Of a stretch of DNA of 64,000 bases, positions 17,124 through 26,367 are shown one piece after another. The notes beneath the pieces are model-generated. The model was not told the origin of the DNA, ran no database searches, and saw only the letters and a list, made by a program, of their open reading frames with translations. Position numbers and translations under genes: made by a program. The stretch is from Deinococcus peraridilitoris DSM 19664 (GTDB lineage: Bacteria; Deinococcota; Deinococci; Deinococcales; Deinococcaceae): positions 452,501-516,500 of the forward strand of contig NC_019789.1 in assembly GCF_000317835.1 (NCBI RefSeq), read 5' to 3'. How positions within the stretch are numbered: position 1 is the first letter of the stretch; the number at the start of each line of letters is the position of its first letter.

Positions 17124-17264
17124 AGCTGCGCACCAACGTTCCGGTCCTTGCAGCCTCAATGCCTGGAACCTCGGTGCCGGTGATGGTTGCCCCTGCGCCA
17201 CACTGGAGGCCGAAGTGAAGCTGACCACTTCAAGCGCTGTAAACACCAGACCAAGGAGAAAACC

Positions 17265-17690
17265 ATGACGAACTCCACTGACAACGACACCTTCCTGACC
17301 GGTCTGCCCAGCACGGAAGCCGAATGGCGTGAACGGCTCAGCCCCGAGCAGTTCCGCGTGCTCCGCCAGGCGGGCACGGAACGCGCCTTCACCGGCGAGT
17401 ACGTCGACACTGACGAGGAAGGCAGCTACCACTGCGCCGCCTGTGGAAATCTGCTGTTCGACAGCAGCAGCAAGTACCACTCGGGGTGCGGCTGGCCGAG
17501 CTTCACCGAAGCCGTCGCGCCGAGCGCCGTGGAACTCCTCGAGGACCGTTCGCACGGCATGATCCGCACGGAAGTGCGCTGCGCCCGCTGCCACTCGCAC
17601 CTCGGGCACGTCTTCGATGACGGCCCACGTGACCGCGGAGGCCAGCGGTACTGCATGAACAGCGTCGCGCTGAATCTCGAAGAACGCTGA
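17265..17690 (+). CDS. msrB: Peptide methionine-(R)-S-oxide reductase
   Basis: MsrB reduces the R form of methionine sulfoxide in proteins. The 141-residue protein has both zinc CxxC pairs (C57/C60 in CAAC, C106/C109 in CARC), the signature SGCGWPSF, HSHLGHVFDDGP and the nucleophile C130 in RYCMNS. ATG 17265 has AAGGAG eight bases ahead; a longer frame from 17187 is not needed. No MsrA is fused or adjacent. A strong hairpin follows at 17784. It lies beside a DsrE-like gene. Confidence 0.96.
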   Translation: MTNSTDNDTFLTGLPSTEAEWRERLSPEQFRVLRQAGTERAFTGEYVDTDEEGSYHCAACGNLLFDSSSKYHSGCGWPSFTEAVAPSAVELLEDRSHGMIRTEVRCARCHSHLGHVFDDGPRDRGGQRYCMNSVALNLEER

Positions 17691-17783
17691 ATGGTGTGTA
17701 GCACACGGGCGTGAGTGGGCTCCCGACCACCCGTGCGGTTGTAGCAGCTCGACAACTCCACCGGAGCGACCTGGACGGCACCA

Positions 17784-17827
17784 CAGAAGCAGGCGAGGAA
17801 TTCTTATGAGTTCCTCGCCTGCTTCTG
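17784..17827 (+). terminator. Intrinsic terminator after msrB
   Basis: A 17-bp stem (CAGAAGCAGGCGAGGAA) with a 10-base loop, perfectly complementary, about 95 bases after the msrB stop. The tail is not T-rich. Confidence 0.75.
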
Positions 17828-18185
17828 CCGTATTCGCGCAAGTTGGTAGAGGCCGCCTTGAGCGGCGCATGACTCAGCCCTGACTCCCCCTCGGTTCTCC
17901 CGGACATCCCCGGCGCCCGGGTTGAGGCGCCGGACGGGCAACTGCACGAGAGCCCGGACTGGTCGCGTCTCATCATGTTCGTCGTGCACGCAGAGGAGCC
18001 CCCGGACTCGGAGATTGAGGCGCACGTGCACTCCTGCTTCCTGCCAGGCTGCCTGCACTGATCGCTCCGGCGTCCATGAACAATGCCGGCAGGCCAGCCG
18101 GGCACATCCTCGCGGAAGCACTCCAGCTGAAGGTAGAGCGGCATGAAGGGAAGCTCCCTTGAAGTCCTCATCTTTCCTCCAGGCT
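17828..18185. other. Intergenic, possible gene remnant
   Basis: A plus-strand frame at about 17885-18061 reads RVEAPDGQLHESPDWSRLIM, then HAEEPPDSEIEAHVHSC, ending in a stop after GCLH. Its composition is protein-like but it has no start signal and no recognised family, so it may be a decayed gene. Nothing else is visible. Confidence 0.25.
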
Positions 18186-18204
18186 GGCTGGTACAGTACC
18201 AGCC
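18186..18204. promoter_or_regulatory. Palindromic operator candidate before the metal ATPase operon
   Basis: GGCTGGTAC-A-GTACCAGCC is a perfect 9-bp inverted repeat centred on one A. It ends two bases before the AGGGGG ribosome binding site of the DUF5132-like gene. A repressor bound here would block transcription or translation of the operon. Confidence 0.6.
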
Positions 18205-18218
18205 AAGGGGGCTTCTCG

Positions 18219-18542
18219 ATGAAACACAACAAGTCCATGTCGTCCATGCCCACGGTTCTCCTCGGCGTCGTTATCGGCGCGGTGACCACCGCCAACGCCA
18301 AAGGGATCGCCAAGACCGCTGCGAAAGGCTTCATGGCCATCGAGGACGTGACCAGCCGTTGGACGGCCGGAATGCGTGAAGGCATGCGCGACGCTGTTGC
18401 TGAAGCCAAACACGAACGCGAGACTGCAGCCCGCTGGCGGGAACATCAGCTGCGCCAGATGTACGCTCAACAGACCGCGCACACAACCCCAGCTGATTCG
18501 GGCAATGACCGCTCGGCTGAACCGCAAGACCGTAATGGATGA
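18219..18542 (+). CDS. DUF5132-like small membrane-associated protein
   Basis: ATG 18219 follows AAGGGGG. The 107 residues have a hydrophobic N-terminus (TVLLGVVIGAVTTANA), then an amphipathic helical region (KGIAKTAAKGFMAIEDVTSR, VAEAKHERETAARW). This pattern fits small proteins of the DUF5132 type that are found upstream of P1-type metal ATPases. It ends 12 bases before the ATPase gene, with which it must be co-transcribed. A role as a small ATPase partner or metal chaperone has not been shown. Confidence 0.65.
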   Translation: MKHNKSMSSMPTVLLGVVIGAVTTANAKGIAKTAAKGFMAIEDVTSRWTAGMREGMRDAVAEAKHERETAARWREHQLRQMYAQQTAHTTPADSGNDRSAEPQDRNG

Positions 18543-18554
18543 CCCGCAAAGCTC

Positions 18555-21059
18555 ATGAGCGCAACTGACGGCCCGGCATTCAGGGTCATTTCCGCTCTTC
18601 CTGGTCGCGTCCGCGTGCAACTGATCCGTCACCGGGCTGAAAGTTCACGGCACCATCAGGAGCGGTTGCAGGTGACTGCCGAGCGCTTCAGCTCTATTGC
18701 GGGCGTACAAGAAAGCTCGCTTCAGACGGGCGCTCGCAGCATCCTCGTCCGGTATGACCCCGCACGGCAGGAGCTGGCGGCCGTACTGACAGAGATGACC
18801 AAGGTCCTCGAAGAGCGCCTTCCTGGAAGTGCGGGGCCTTCCAGCAGCCTTCCCGTCTCCAATCATGCGGAGCGCTGGTCCCCTCAGGCGAACATGCGGG
18901 TCATTCACTCGCTTCCCGGTCGGTTGCGCCTGCACATCGCCGCCCTGAGTGCCCGTTCCGCGCTGGCGGCCCAGCTTGACACTGCCCTGAAGGGCTTCAG
19001 GGGCGTGCAGACCGTTGAGGTGCAGCAGCGACAAGGTTTTCTGATCGTCGGCTATGACGCGTCCACGAGCGACGCACCCACCATCTTGAAGCTGGTCGAG
19101 CAGCTGCTGGTGCAACCCACGACATCTTCCCCTGCGGGTGAGGTGACTCATGCCCAATCGGCGCCCCCGACCAACACTCAGGGACTCAGAAGCTTACTGA
19201 TTCCCACTGCGGCCATTGTGCTGGCCGTCACGGGCGGTTGGCCTGCCCTCGTGATGCGGGGAGTCATCATTGTGGCAGCGCTCCCGCTGGCGAGACGAGC
19301 CGTGAGGGGTGCGTCGGAATTGCGGCTCAACGTGGATCAGCTGGACCTGACGGCGCTGATCGTGCTCACCTGGCGGGGTGACTACCTGATTGTCGGCATC
19401 ATGACCTGGCTGATGGCGCTGGGGGACGTCATCCGGTCGAAAACCATGGCGCGCGCCCGTCGGGAAGTCAGTCACCTGATATCAGTCGCCCATCAGCAAG
19501 CCTGGATCGAACGGGACGGGGCCGTGGTGTCCATCCCGGTGCATCTGCTCAGGCCGGGCGATACGGTGGTCGTGTATCCCGGTGATCAGATTCCCGTGGA
19601 TGGGGTCATCACGCAAGGTGACGCCTTGGTGGACGAAAAAATGCTCAGTGGTGAAGCCAGACCACTCCATAAGTCAACTGGCGACCTGGTATTCGCGTTG
19701 ACCATGATGGTTGACGGGCAGATTTCCGTGCAGGTGCAGCACATCGGAAAAGAGACACGGGCCGGCCGGATCGTGGAGTTGATCGAAAACGCTCCCTTGT
19801 CCGACACGCGCATCCAGAATTACGCTGCCAAAATCGGAGACCGGCTGGTCGGTCCGATTTTCGCTCTTGCGCTGGTGACCTATCTGCTGGGAGCAGATTC
19901 CTTGCGCGTTGCGGGTGTGCTGATTCTCGATTTTGCTTCTGGCATTCGCGTTTCCGCGCCGACGACCATCCTGAGCGCGATGACCGGCGCCGCCAAGCAA
20001 GGCCTGTTCATCAAAGGCGGCAAAGCGCTGGAAACCCTCGTGAAGGTCGACGCGGTGGTGTTCGACAAGACCGGAACGCTCACGCGCGGGGAGCCTGTCG
20101 TTCAGGCGGTGCATGCGCTTGATGCGGAGTGGACTGCCGATGAGGTCCTGCGTCTCACCGCCTGCGCCGAAGCGAACCTGAAGCATCCCGCGGCACACGC
20201 GATTGTCAAAGAAGCGCTCACGCGCGGACTGGTCATCACGCCACCCACGCAGATGGACTACAGCATGGGCTTGGGTGTACGGTCCATCGTCGGTGAACAC
20301 ACCTTGCAGGTGGGCAGTGAGCGCTACATGCAGCACTGTGGAATCGATATCTCGCACGCAGCGATTCTGACGGCAGAGAATCACATGTCGGCCAACTCCC
20401 TCGTTTTCATTGCAGTGGGCGAGCGTCTCGTCGGGCTGCTTTCCTACACCGACCCACGGCGCGAGGAGAGCGCAGAAGTAATTCAGGCGTTACTGGAACG
20501 CGGTGTCAAACGCATCGTGATGCTGACAGGCGATAACCAACGTTCGGCGCACGCCATCGCCAGGGGCACCGGCATCACCGACGTGATCGCCGAGGCGAGC
20601 CCTGAACAGAAAGCCGAGGTCATTCAGGCCTTGCGTGATGAGGGCTACACGGTCGCTTTCGTGGGTGACGGCATCAATGACGCGCCGGCCTTCACGCGCG
20701 CCAACGTCGCCATCTCGCTGCCTCAGGGGGCGGACGTGGCGAGGGAAGTGTCGGACGTGATCCTGCTGGACGGCGATTTACGCGGCCTGCCGCTGGCGCT
20801 GGACTTATCACGAGAGGCGATGCAGGTGTTGAAGCAGAACGTGAACATCGTCGTCTGGCCGACCGCACTTGGGATTGCCATGGCGGTGATGGGACGTACC
20901 ACGCCGCTCATGTCGACCGTGATCAGTCACGGTACGACGATTGTTGCGGGACTGAACGGCTTACGTCCGCTCTTCCCGAAAAGCCAGCCGGTCCTCCCTT
21001 CAGCTTCCCCGCCAGGCGATGTCCCCTCGCGTGCTGGCAGGACAACGCGCAGCATGTAA
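18555..21059 (+). CDS. Heavy-metal-type P1 ATPase lacking the CPx motif
   Basis: An 834-residue P-type ATPase. Two HMA_2-like domains without CxxC are at about residues 12-75 and 112-185. Membrane segments follow at about 215-265. The phosphorylation site DKTGTLTRG begins at D504, TGDN is at about residue 659 and GDGINDAP at about 700. In the membrane helix where metal ATPases usually have CPC or a variant, this one reads DFASGIRVSAPT (residues 459-470), with no cysteine. The substrate therefore cannot be read from the sequence; relatives with degenerate motifs have been linked to Mn or other divalent metals. The upstream DUF5132-like gene and palindrome form one operon with it. Confidence 0.85.
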   Translation: MSATDGPAFRVISALPGRVRVQLIRHRAESSRHHQERLQVTAERFSSIAGVQESSLQTGARSILVRYDPARQELAAVLTEMTKVLEERLPGSAGPSSSLPVSNHAERWSPQANMRVIHSLPGRLRLHIAALSARSALAAQLDTALKGFRGVQTVEVQQRQGFLIVGYDASTSDAPTILKLVEQLLVQPTTSSPAGEVTHAQSAPPTNTQGLRSLLIPTAAIVLAVTGGWPALVMRGVIIVAALPLARRAVRGASELRLNVDQLDLTALIVLTWRGDYLIVGIMTWLMALGDVIRSKTMARARREVSHLISVAHQQAWIERDGAVVSIPVHLLRPGDTVVVYPGDQIPVDGVITQGDALVDEKMLSGEARPLHKSTGDLVFALTMMVDGQISVQVQHIGKETRAGRIVELIENAPLSDTRIQNYAAKIGDRLVGPIFALALVTYLLGADSLRVAGVLILDFASGIRVSAPTTILSAMTGAAKQGLFIKGGKALETLVKVDAVVFDKTGTLTRGEPVVQAVHALDAEWTADEVLRLTACAEANLKHPAAHAIVKEALTRGLVITPPTQMDYSMGLGVRSIVGEHTLQVGSERYMQHCGIDISHAAILTAENHMSANSLVFIAVGERLVGLLSYTDPRREESAEVIQALLERGVKRIVMLTGDNQRSAHAIARGTGITDVIAEASPEQKAEVIQALRDEGYTVAFVGDGINDAPAFTRANVAISLPQGADVAREVSDVILLDGDLRGLPLALDLSREAMQVLKQNVNIVVWPTALGIAMAVMGRTTPLMSTVISHGTTIVAGLNGLRPLFPKSQPVLPSASPPGDVPSRAGRTTRSM

Positions 21060-21771
21060 TCCGCTGCCCGGCTATCACTTGAGCGGCATTCCGGCTGCCA
21101 TTCTGGTTCAGGCGCGAGCGCGGAGCAGATCACGAAGGTGAGAAACCCTGCGCGGGCATCACCGGGCCTTCCTGCCGATACCGGCCAGCGTGGCTCCGCG
21201 GCGGGCTCACCCGAACTCGGCCTCTCAGTGTCGGGCACCGCTTACGAAGGAGCCGCTGACCAGCTTGGCTCAGGACGCGCTGAGGTGCGCCGTCCGGCAC
21301 ACCTCAGCCCACACCCGCGTGAATTTTTGACGGCTGAAGGTGGACACAACAAAAGACTTCTTGACACGAGCTCTTATTCCCTGGAGGTATCCGCGGCCGC
21401 GTCAGGGGCTCCTGGCATGCCTCGAAACGCCGTAGTGTTCGGCGCAGGCTGGTCCAGCGCGAAGCGCCGTCTTGGGGAGTTGCCCGGTGCTGACGCCGAC
21501 GTGGCTTTCAATCGCACGGACGGGACTCTGCTGACCCCGCCCAAGGTGACGAATCGATGAAAGCAAGAAAGCATCCGCTGAGCCGTACAGCCCGTATAAC
21601 CCTACAGAGTTCGCCCTGTCCTGTCTCAGCGTACCGGCACTCGCAGATTCGACAGCCGACCAGCCTGCTCTGGCAGCCATGCCAGAGCGTGCCTTAGTGC
21701 AGATGGAGAGCCACATGACCCCAGCACACCCGCGTCGCAGCCAAGCGTCATGCGTTCAGACGAGGAGCCTG
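21060..21771. other. Intergenic region without a clear gene
   Basis: Several open frames occur on both strands but none has a good start, codon pattern and length together. No strong hairpin was seen after the ATPase stop. The promoter of the membrane protein gene at 21772 is presumably in the last 200 bases. Confidence 0.35.
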
Positions 21772-22797
21772 ATGAATGCACTACTGCCGAGCTTCCCGTC
21801 TTTGGCGGCGTTCCTCTTCGGCTCATCCGCCTACGCGCACAAGTCCTGGTTCATCGACGCTGCGCCTTACCCACCGGGCTGGTCGTCATTCCTGCAGCCA
21901 CTTCCGTTGACCATCACGGTCCTGGTGCTGCTCACCACCCTCGCCGCAGCCTGGCTTCAGCGCAGACGCGGCGGCAGAGGATTCTTACCCGGCCCGGCCG
22001 CATTTGGTGCCGAGCGTGTACAGCTCAGCCGACTGTACGGGCTGCTGCCCTTGCTGCTCGCCGTCCATGTGGCCATACCGTTACTGATCAACGGTATTCA
22101 TACCCAGTTGTTCTCGCCGAATAACGATCTTCCCCCGAGCGTGCTGGGTCTTGTGCAGTTCAGCATCGCCCTGGCGTTCTTCTACGGACTCTTCACCCGC
22201 ATCGCGGCCGTGGTGCTGGGCGCCCTGTGGTTGCTGGGCGTGCTGCTGCTCGGACTCCCCGCCATGCTTGAAAACAGCTTGTACCTTGGCGTCGCCGCCT
22301 TTTTCTTTCTGGCCGGACGGGGCCCCGTCTCGGTGGACCGGGTGATCCTCCCGAAGTCCGTTCCGACCGACGCCATGATGGTCAGGGCAGTGAGCGCCCT
22401 GCGGATCGGTACAGGGGTCAGCCTCATCGTCGTGGCCTTCACCGAGAAACTCGCCAACGCGCCTCTCGCCACGGCGTTCATCGAGAAGTTTCCGCTGAAT
22501 TTCGTTTCGCAGGTCGGTATCCCGCTGCCGGACAATGTCTTTCTCGCGGGGGCGGGTGGGATGGAACTCCTCATCGGACTGTTTCTGGTGTTCAATATCT
22601 TCACCCGGGAGATCAGTGCGGTGGCCTGGCTGTTCTTCAACCTGACCCTGACCGTGTTCGACTCGACGGAACTCGTGAATCACCTGCCGTTCTTTGGGGT
22701 GATGGTGGTGTTGTTGATGTGGATGCCCGGTCAGGAAAGCCGCACGTTATGGGTCAGCGGACTTCGGAAGGAGGGCTTGCCTGCCAAACGTTCATAG
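21772..22797 (+). CDS. DoxX-like polytopic membrane protein
   Basis: ATG 21772 (GAGGAG five bases ahead) gives 341 residues with an N-terminal segment ending in AYAHKSWF and about eight membrane helices. The second half (MMVRAVSALRIGTGVSLIVV ... VFLAGAGGMELLIGLF) has the four-helix layout of the DoxX family, with the GxxELLIGxxL pattern. A first DoxX-like half may be present at about residues 75-190, so it could be an internal duplication. Members act in quinone or redox chemistry of sulfur compounds, but the function here is open. It ends against the epimerase gene with a shared terminator. Confidence 0.6.
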   Translation: MNALLPSFPSLAAFLFGSSAYAHKSWFIDAAPYPPGWSSFLQPLPLTITVLVLLTTLAAAWLQRRRGGRGFLPGPAAFGAERVQLSRLYGLLPLLLAVHVAIPLLINGIHTQLFSPNNDLPPSVLGLVQFSIALAFFYGLFTRIAAVVLGALWLLGVLLLGLPAMLENSLYLGVAAFFFLAGRGPVSVDRVILPKSVPTDAMMVRAVSALRIGTGVSLIVVAFTEKLANAPLATAFIEKFPLNFVSQVGIPLPDNVFLAGAGGMELLIGLFLVFNIFTREISAVAWLFFNLTLTVFDSTELVNHLPFFGVMVVLLMWMPGQESRTLWVSGLRKEGLPAKRS

Positions 22798-22819
22798 GGA
22801 TACACGGCGCTTCGTTCCG

Positions 22820-22843
22820 AGTGACCAGCGTGTGCTGGTCACT
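22820..22843. terminator. Bidirectional terminator between convergent genes
   Basis: AGTGACCAGC, loop GTGT, GCTGGTCACT is a perfect 10-bp stem placed between the stops of the DoxX-like gene and the epimerase gene. Confidence 0.8.
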
Positions 22844-22846
22844 GAT

Positions 22847-23776
22847 TCAGTGTTCTTGATCCACGCCCCACCAGGGCAGGTTCGCGTACGGGTAATGTGC
22901 ATCATTTCCCGCTTTCAGCGCGGCGTAGAACTCGGGGAAGTTGTATCGCGGCTGATAACCGAGGATGTGCCTGGCTTTCTCAACGGACCAGTACACCTGA
23001 CCCCATAAATTCAGCAGTTCGTCAATATTGTCGCCACGCTGCTCAACAAGCTGCGAAATGCCAGGGTAGCGTGACTCCATGAACTCCAGGGGATTCTGAC
23101 GCCATCGCGCGAGTTCGTGCAGGTCGAAGGGCACCTGGGCCATGATGTTGACAGCCTCATAACCGATCGTGTCGTTCTGCAACCCGAGCAGGAACGCCTG
23201 GGCGACATCACGGTCATCCACCCCACCCTTCAGCAGCCGGAATCCGTAGCGCAAAAAGCCTTCCGGTACGAACATCCCCAGCCGGTAGGAAATCGTCTGG
23301 ATGCCATGCTGGCGGTGATAGAACTTCGCGCTCTCCTCGCAGAGCACTTTGGTCAGTCCGTAGAAGTCTTTTGGCCGCGTGGGCAGGTCCTCCGTGACCA
23401 CCGCGAAACCATCCTCGGAAACGGAAACACTTTCGCCGTAGACGCCCATGGTGCTGCACAAAAGGACTTTCTTGATGGCGTGTTCTCTTGCCGCTTCGTA
23501 GATGTGGTAGGTGCCTTCCACATTCAATTTCCAGAATTCATCCCTGGAATGGTTGGCCAGGTGAATGCCGTGAAAGGCGGCGGCATGCACGATGGCATCT
23601 GCCCCTTCAGCCGCCTGAAAGACGTCTGATCGACGCGTCGCGTCTCCCTGAATGAATTCATAGGGTGTGTCGATCGGACGGAAGTCCATCAGGATCGGGG
23701 TATGCCCGCTGTCCTTTAATGCTGGGCCGAGCACGCGTCCCAGGTTGCCGCCCGCGCCCGTGATCAGTACCTTCAT
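22847..23776 (-). CDS. NAD-dependent epimerase/dehydratase (extended SDR)
   Basis: ATG 23776 lies behind GAGGAGGG; upstream codons to 23833 are not needed. The 309-residue protein starts MKVLITGAGGNLGRVLG with the extended-SDR GxxGxxG motif. D31 in LMDFRP would select NAD, and YGLTK carries the catalytic Tyr and Lys, preceded by the Ser in LLCSTMGVYGES. It would oxidise or epimerise a sugar-like or nucleotide-bound substrate. It is the last gene downstream of the SAM-riboswitch cluster, after a 240-base gap, so co-regulation is possible but not certain. Confidence 0.8.
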   Translation of the reverse strand: MKVLITGAGGNLGRVLGPALKDSGHTPILMDFRPIDTPYEFIQGDATRRSDVFQAAEGADAIVHAAAFHGIHLANHSRDEFWKLNVEGTYHIYEAAREHAIKKVLLCSTMGVYGESVSVSEDGFAVVTEDLPTRPKDFYGLTKVLCEESAKFYHRQHGIQTISYRLGMFVPEGFLRYGFRLLKGGVDDRDVAQAFLLGLQNDTIGYEAVNIMAQVPFDLHELARWRQNPLEFMESRYPGISQLVEQRGDNIDELLNLWGQVYWSVEKARHILGYQPRYNFPEFYAALKAGNDAHYPYANLPWWGVDQEH

Positions 23777-23780
23777 TCGC

Positions 23781-24008
23781 TCAGCCCTCCTCTTGTGTCG
23801 TGGTCGGCCCAGCCAGGACCGGGTTGACATCAACTTCGGCAGTTCCCTTGATGGCCAGAGTCAGGGGGAATACGGCTATGACCCTCGTTTTCAGCCCAAG
23901 GGGCAAGGGAGGTTTCCGAGGGCCAGCAAGCAGCCTGGCAGGAAGGTGGAAACCACGATGCCTGAAAGAAACCACCCTCCCCAATTCAAATTCGACATCT
24001 TGCAGCAA
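23781..24008 (-). other. Gap with weak open frame between LLM and epimerase genes
   Basis: A 75-codon frame ends five bases before the epimerase ATG and reads ...TAEVDVNPVLAGPTTTQEEG at its end, where GAGGAGGG doubles as the ribosome binding site of the epimerase. It has no good start signal and no recognised family. It may be a translated leader or chance. Confidence 0.2.
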
Positions 24009-24016
24009 GGCGCAGG

Positions 24017-25057
24017 TCAGGAGGATCTCGCTGCGCCCTGGAAGAAGGGCTGGATGACCTGCTGGCCGAAGCGCCGCATCTCCTCAAGTTGTGGAGAGAA
24101 CTGAAGAAGCAGCAAGTCCAGGCCCACTGCCTCGTACTCACGAACGCGCTCGGCAATCTGCTCGGGTGTCCCGATGAGGCCAGCGCGCAGTCCACGATTC
24201 GATACGCTGTACTCTTCAAGGCTGACATGGCTTTCCAGCTGGCTTCCCTGCACGAAGTCCTGGTACGATGCGTAAGCCTGGGGGCTGGAGTGGACGTTGG
24301 TGATCCGCGTCAGCTCTGCCTGGGCTTCCTCGGGTGTATCACGGCAGATCACGTATCCGGCCATTCCGAACCGCAACGGTGGTTCGCCGGCATCGGTGCG
24401 TTTCGCGCGCATATCAGCGATTTTGCCCGCGATGACTTCCGGCGAGTCGCCGTGCATGACATATGCATCGGCTACCTGCGAGATCAGCTGTTTGGCGCGG
24501 GGCGACTCGCCTCCCATGTACACGGGAACTTTCGCGGCGGGCTTGGGTTCCATCCGGGTTCCGTGTAACTGGTAGTGCGCGCCTTCGTGCTGCACCATCG
24601 GCTCGGTCAGCAAGCGTGACAGCACGGACAGCCATTCTTCACTGCGGGCGTAGCGCGCGTCATGCTGATCGAAGGGCATACCGTACTGACGGGCTTCTTC
24701 GGCCCACCAGCTCGACACCACATTCAGGCTCACCCGCCCCGGCGCGATGGTTTCCAGTGTCGAAATGGCTTTCGCGGTCAAGGCAGGAGCGTGGTAGTTG
24801 GGCCGGACGGCCAGCATCAGTTCCAGACGTTCCGTTACGGCGGCCACCGCAGGCGCCAGGGTCCAGGCATCCAGGCTGGGTGCCTGGGGTCCTTTGATAT
24901 CGTTGAGGTTCAGCTCCGCGATCAGGCTCAGGTCGAAACCGACCCGCTCAGATTCCTGCACCAGCGCCTTCAGGTAACTCCAGTCGATGCTCATGCCTTC
25001 GTCGGAGACATTCCGTAACCAACCGCCGAAAATCGGCATCCAGTATCCGAATCTCAT
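24017..25057 (-). CDS. LLM-class flavin monooxygenase, dimethylsulfone/alkanesulfonate type
   Basis: ATG 25057 follows AAAGGAG. The 346 residues form a luciferase-like TIM barrel: MRFGYWMPIFGGWLRNVSDE, ELNLNDIKG, SLDAWTLAPAVAAVTERLEL, and LNVVSSWWAEEARQYG near the flavin phosphate site. These stretches are characteristic of the SfnG/SsuD group, which uses FMNH2 and O2 to cleave C-S bonds of dimethylsulfone or sulfonates to release sulfite or sulfinate. The gene is 19 bases after an ATP-grasp gene and both lie downstream of a SAM riboswitch, which fits sulfur scavenging when methionine/SAM is low. No flavin reductase gene is seen nearby. Confidence 0.85.
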   Translation of the reverse strand: MRFGYWMPIFGGWLRNVSDEGMSIDWSYLKALVQESERVGFDLSLIAELNLNDIKGPQAPSLDAWTLAPAVAAVTERLELMLAVRPNYHAPALTAKAISTLETIAPGRVSLNVVSSWWAEEARQYGMPFDQHDARYARSEEWLSVLSRLLTEPMVQHEGAHYQLHGTRMEPKPAAKVPVYMGGESPRAKQLISQVADAYVMHGDSPEVIAGKIADMRAKRTDAGEPPLRFGMAGYVICRDTPEEAQAELTRITNVHSSPQAYASYQDFVQGSQLESHVSLEEYSVSNRGLRAGLIGTPEQIAERVREYEAVGLDLLLLQFSPQLEEMRRFGQQVIQPFFQGAARSS

Positions 25058-25076
25058 ACCTTGTTTCTCCTTTGCG

Positions 25077-26357
25077 CTAGCAGGCGCAGGCGTACAGGAA
25101 ACCGAACAGCTCACCCTTAAGGACGTCATAGAACGGTGCGGGGTCGTCGGGATCAAGAATTCCGTCCACCAGCGTGCCGCCTGCCGGGCGCTGTCCGCTG
25201 ATGAGGTCGAGCCACTCCTCGCGTGTCACGTGCTCCTCGGGAATGACGCCGCTTCGTTCACGCACGAGTTTCACGTAATCGCGCAGGAAGGTCCAGCGGA
25301 TGCCGTCCTGCTGCTGAGGCGCGTCGAATGGAGCACCAATCGCGTCCTGGTACGCCAGCAGCGGCAGGTCGATGCCGCTCGCGATGGGCAGGCCGATCCA
25401 CTTCCAGCTGCGGGTGTTCACGTCCAGGAGCAGCTGCTTGCCCGTGTTTGGGTCCAGCACAAACTCGATCTCACTGATGCCGTGAAAGCCGAGCGCCTGC
25501 AGGACCTGCACGCCGCGCTGCGCGATGTCGGGCACCCAGCGGGAGTCGGCCAGGCAGGACGTACCGAAGGTGGGCGGGTACTGTTCGAGCTTGCGGCCCA
25601 CGAACACGCCACGCGGTTCACTGTTCGCGTCCAGGTAACTGCACACGCTGTAAAACCCGCCGGGTGGCGTGTCGATGATGCGCTGCGCGACCAACCGGAG
25701 ATTCTGGCTGGCGGCTTCACGGACGCGTGCACGGAATTCCTCTGGGGTATTCACGACGAACACCTTGGCTTTGAAGGCTTCGTAGAAGGCGCGTGATTCA
25801 TCGGGTTTCAGGATCACCGGGTACGGCACTTGTGCGATGGTGCGTTCCAGGACATCAGACTGTCCTGCAGCGAGTTCCGTGAGTGACGCCTGGTCGAGGT
25901 ACCAGCTTTGCGGGATAGGAATGCCGAGGGTTTCGGCCTGACGGTACAGGGCTGTCTTGGTGAGGGCGGTGTCGATGACATCCTGCCCGCTGAACGGCAC
26001 ACGGTAGAAACGTTCCAGCTGGCCCTTGTGCCGGGCAACTGCGAACACCCAGTCGTCGTTGGTGGGAAACAGGACTGGGCGCTCCTGGAAGTGCGGACCG
26101 ATATCCATCAGGAAGTCCGTGAAGGCTTCTCCACCGTCATCCACGTCAGGGCAAAGGGCCAGGGCGCTGAGGTACTTGCTGTGCTGGCCGAGGCCGCCGC
26201 CCTCCCGGTCCAGGGCCAGGATGGGAACGCCCTGGCGGCCGAGGCTGCGGGCAATGGCGAGCGCAGTGATATGGGTGTTGAACGTGAGCGCTGCCGGACG
26301 GCCTTGCTCGTTCAGACTGCGGATGGCGTCCAGCAGGTGTTGGCGTTCGGTAATCAA
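25077..26357 (-). CDS. ATP-grasp carboxylate-amine ligase-like protein
   Basis: TTG 26357 is preceded by GGGAG. The 426-residue protein has an N-terminal Rossmann-like part (PAALTFNTHITALAIARSLG), the ATP-grasp lid (PYPVILKPDESR), and the metal site ISEIEFVLDPNTG ... LLLDVNTRSWKW with the Glu and Asn that bind Mg. Such enzymes join an amine to a carboxylate through an acyl phosphate; overall it resembles D-aspartate-ligase or carbamoyl-phosphate-synthase-like ATP-grasp proteins. The end reads CAC, unusual but not obviously functional. It sits in the S-box operon between a 34-codon ORF and the LLM monooxygenase; its substrate is unknown. Confidence 0.8.
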   Translation of the reverse strand: MITERQHLLDAIRSLNEQGRPAALTFNTHITALAIARSLGRQGVPILALDREGGGLGQHSKYLSALALCPDVDDGGEAFTDFLMDIGPHFQERPVLFPTNDDWVFAVARHKGQLERFYRVPFSGQDVIDTALTKTALYRQAETLGIPIPQSWYLDQASLTELAAGQSDVLERTIAQVPYPVILKPDESRAFYEAFKAKVFVVNTPEEFRARVREAASQNLRLVAQRIIDTPPGGFYSVCSYLDANSEPRGVFVGRKLEQYPPTFGTSCLADSRWVPDIAQRGVQVLQALGFHGISEIEFVLDPNTGKQLLLDVNTRSWKWIGLPIASGIDLPLLAYQDAIGAPFDAPQQQDGIRWTFLRDYVKLVRERSGVIPEEHVTREEWLDLISGQRPAGGTLVDGILDPDDPAPFYDVLKGELFGFLYACAC

Positions 26358-26367
26358 GAGGCTCCCA

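Noticed and set aside
17804..18409. 201-codon minus-strand frame behind msrB
   Set aside because: Runs antisense through the DUF5132-like gene, its palindrome and ribosome binding site; no motif.
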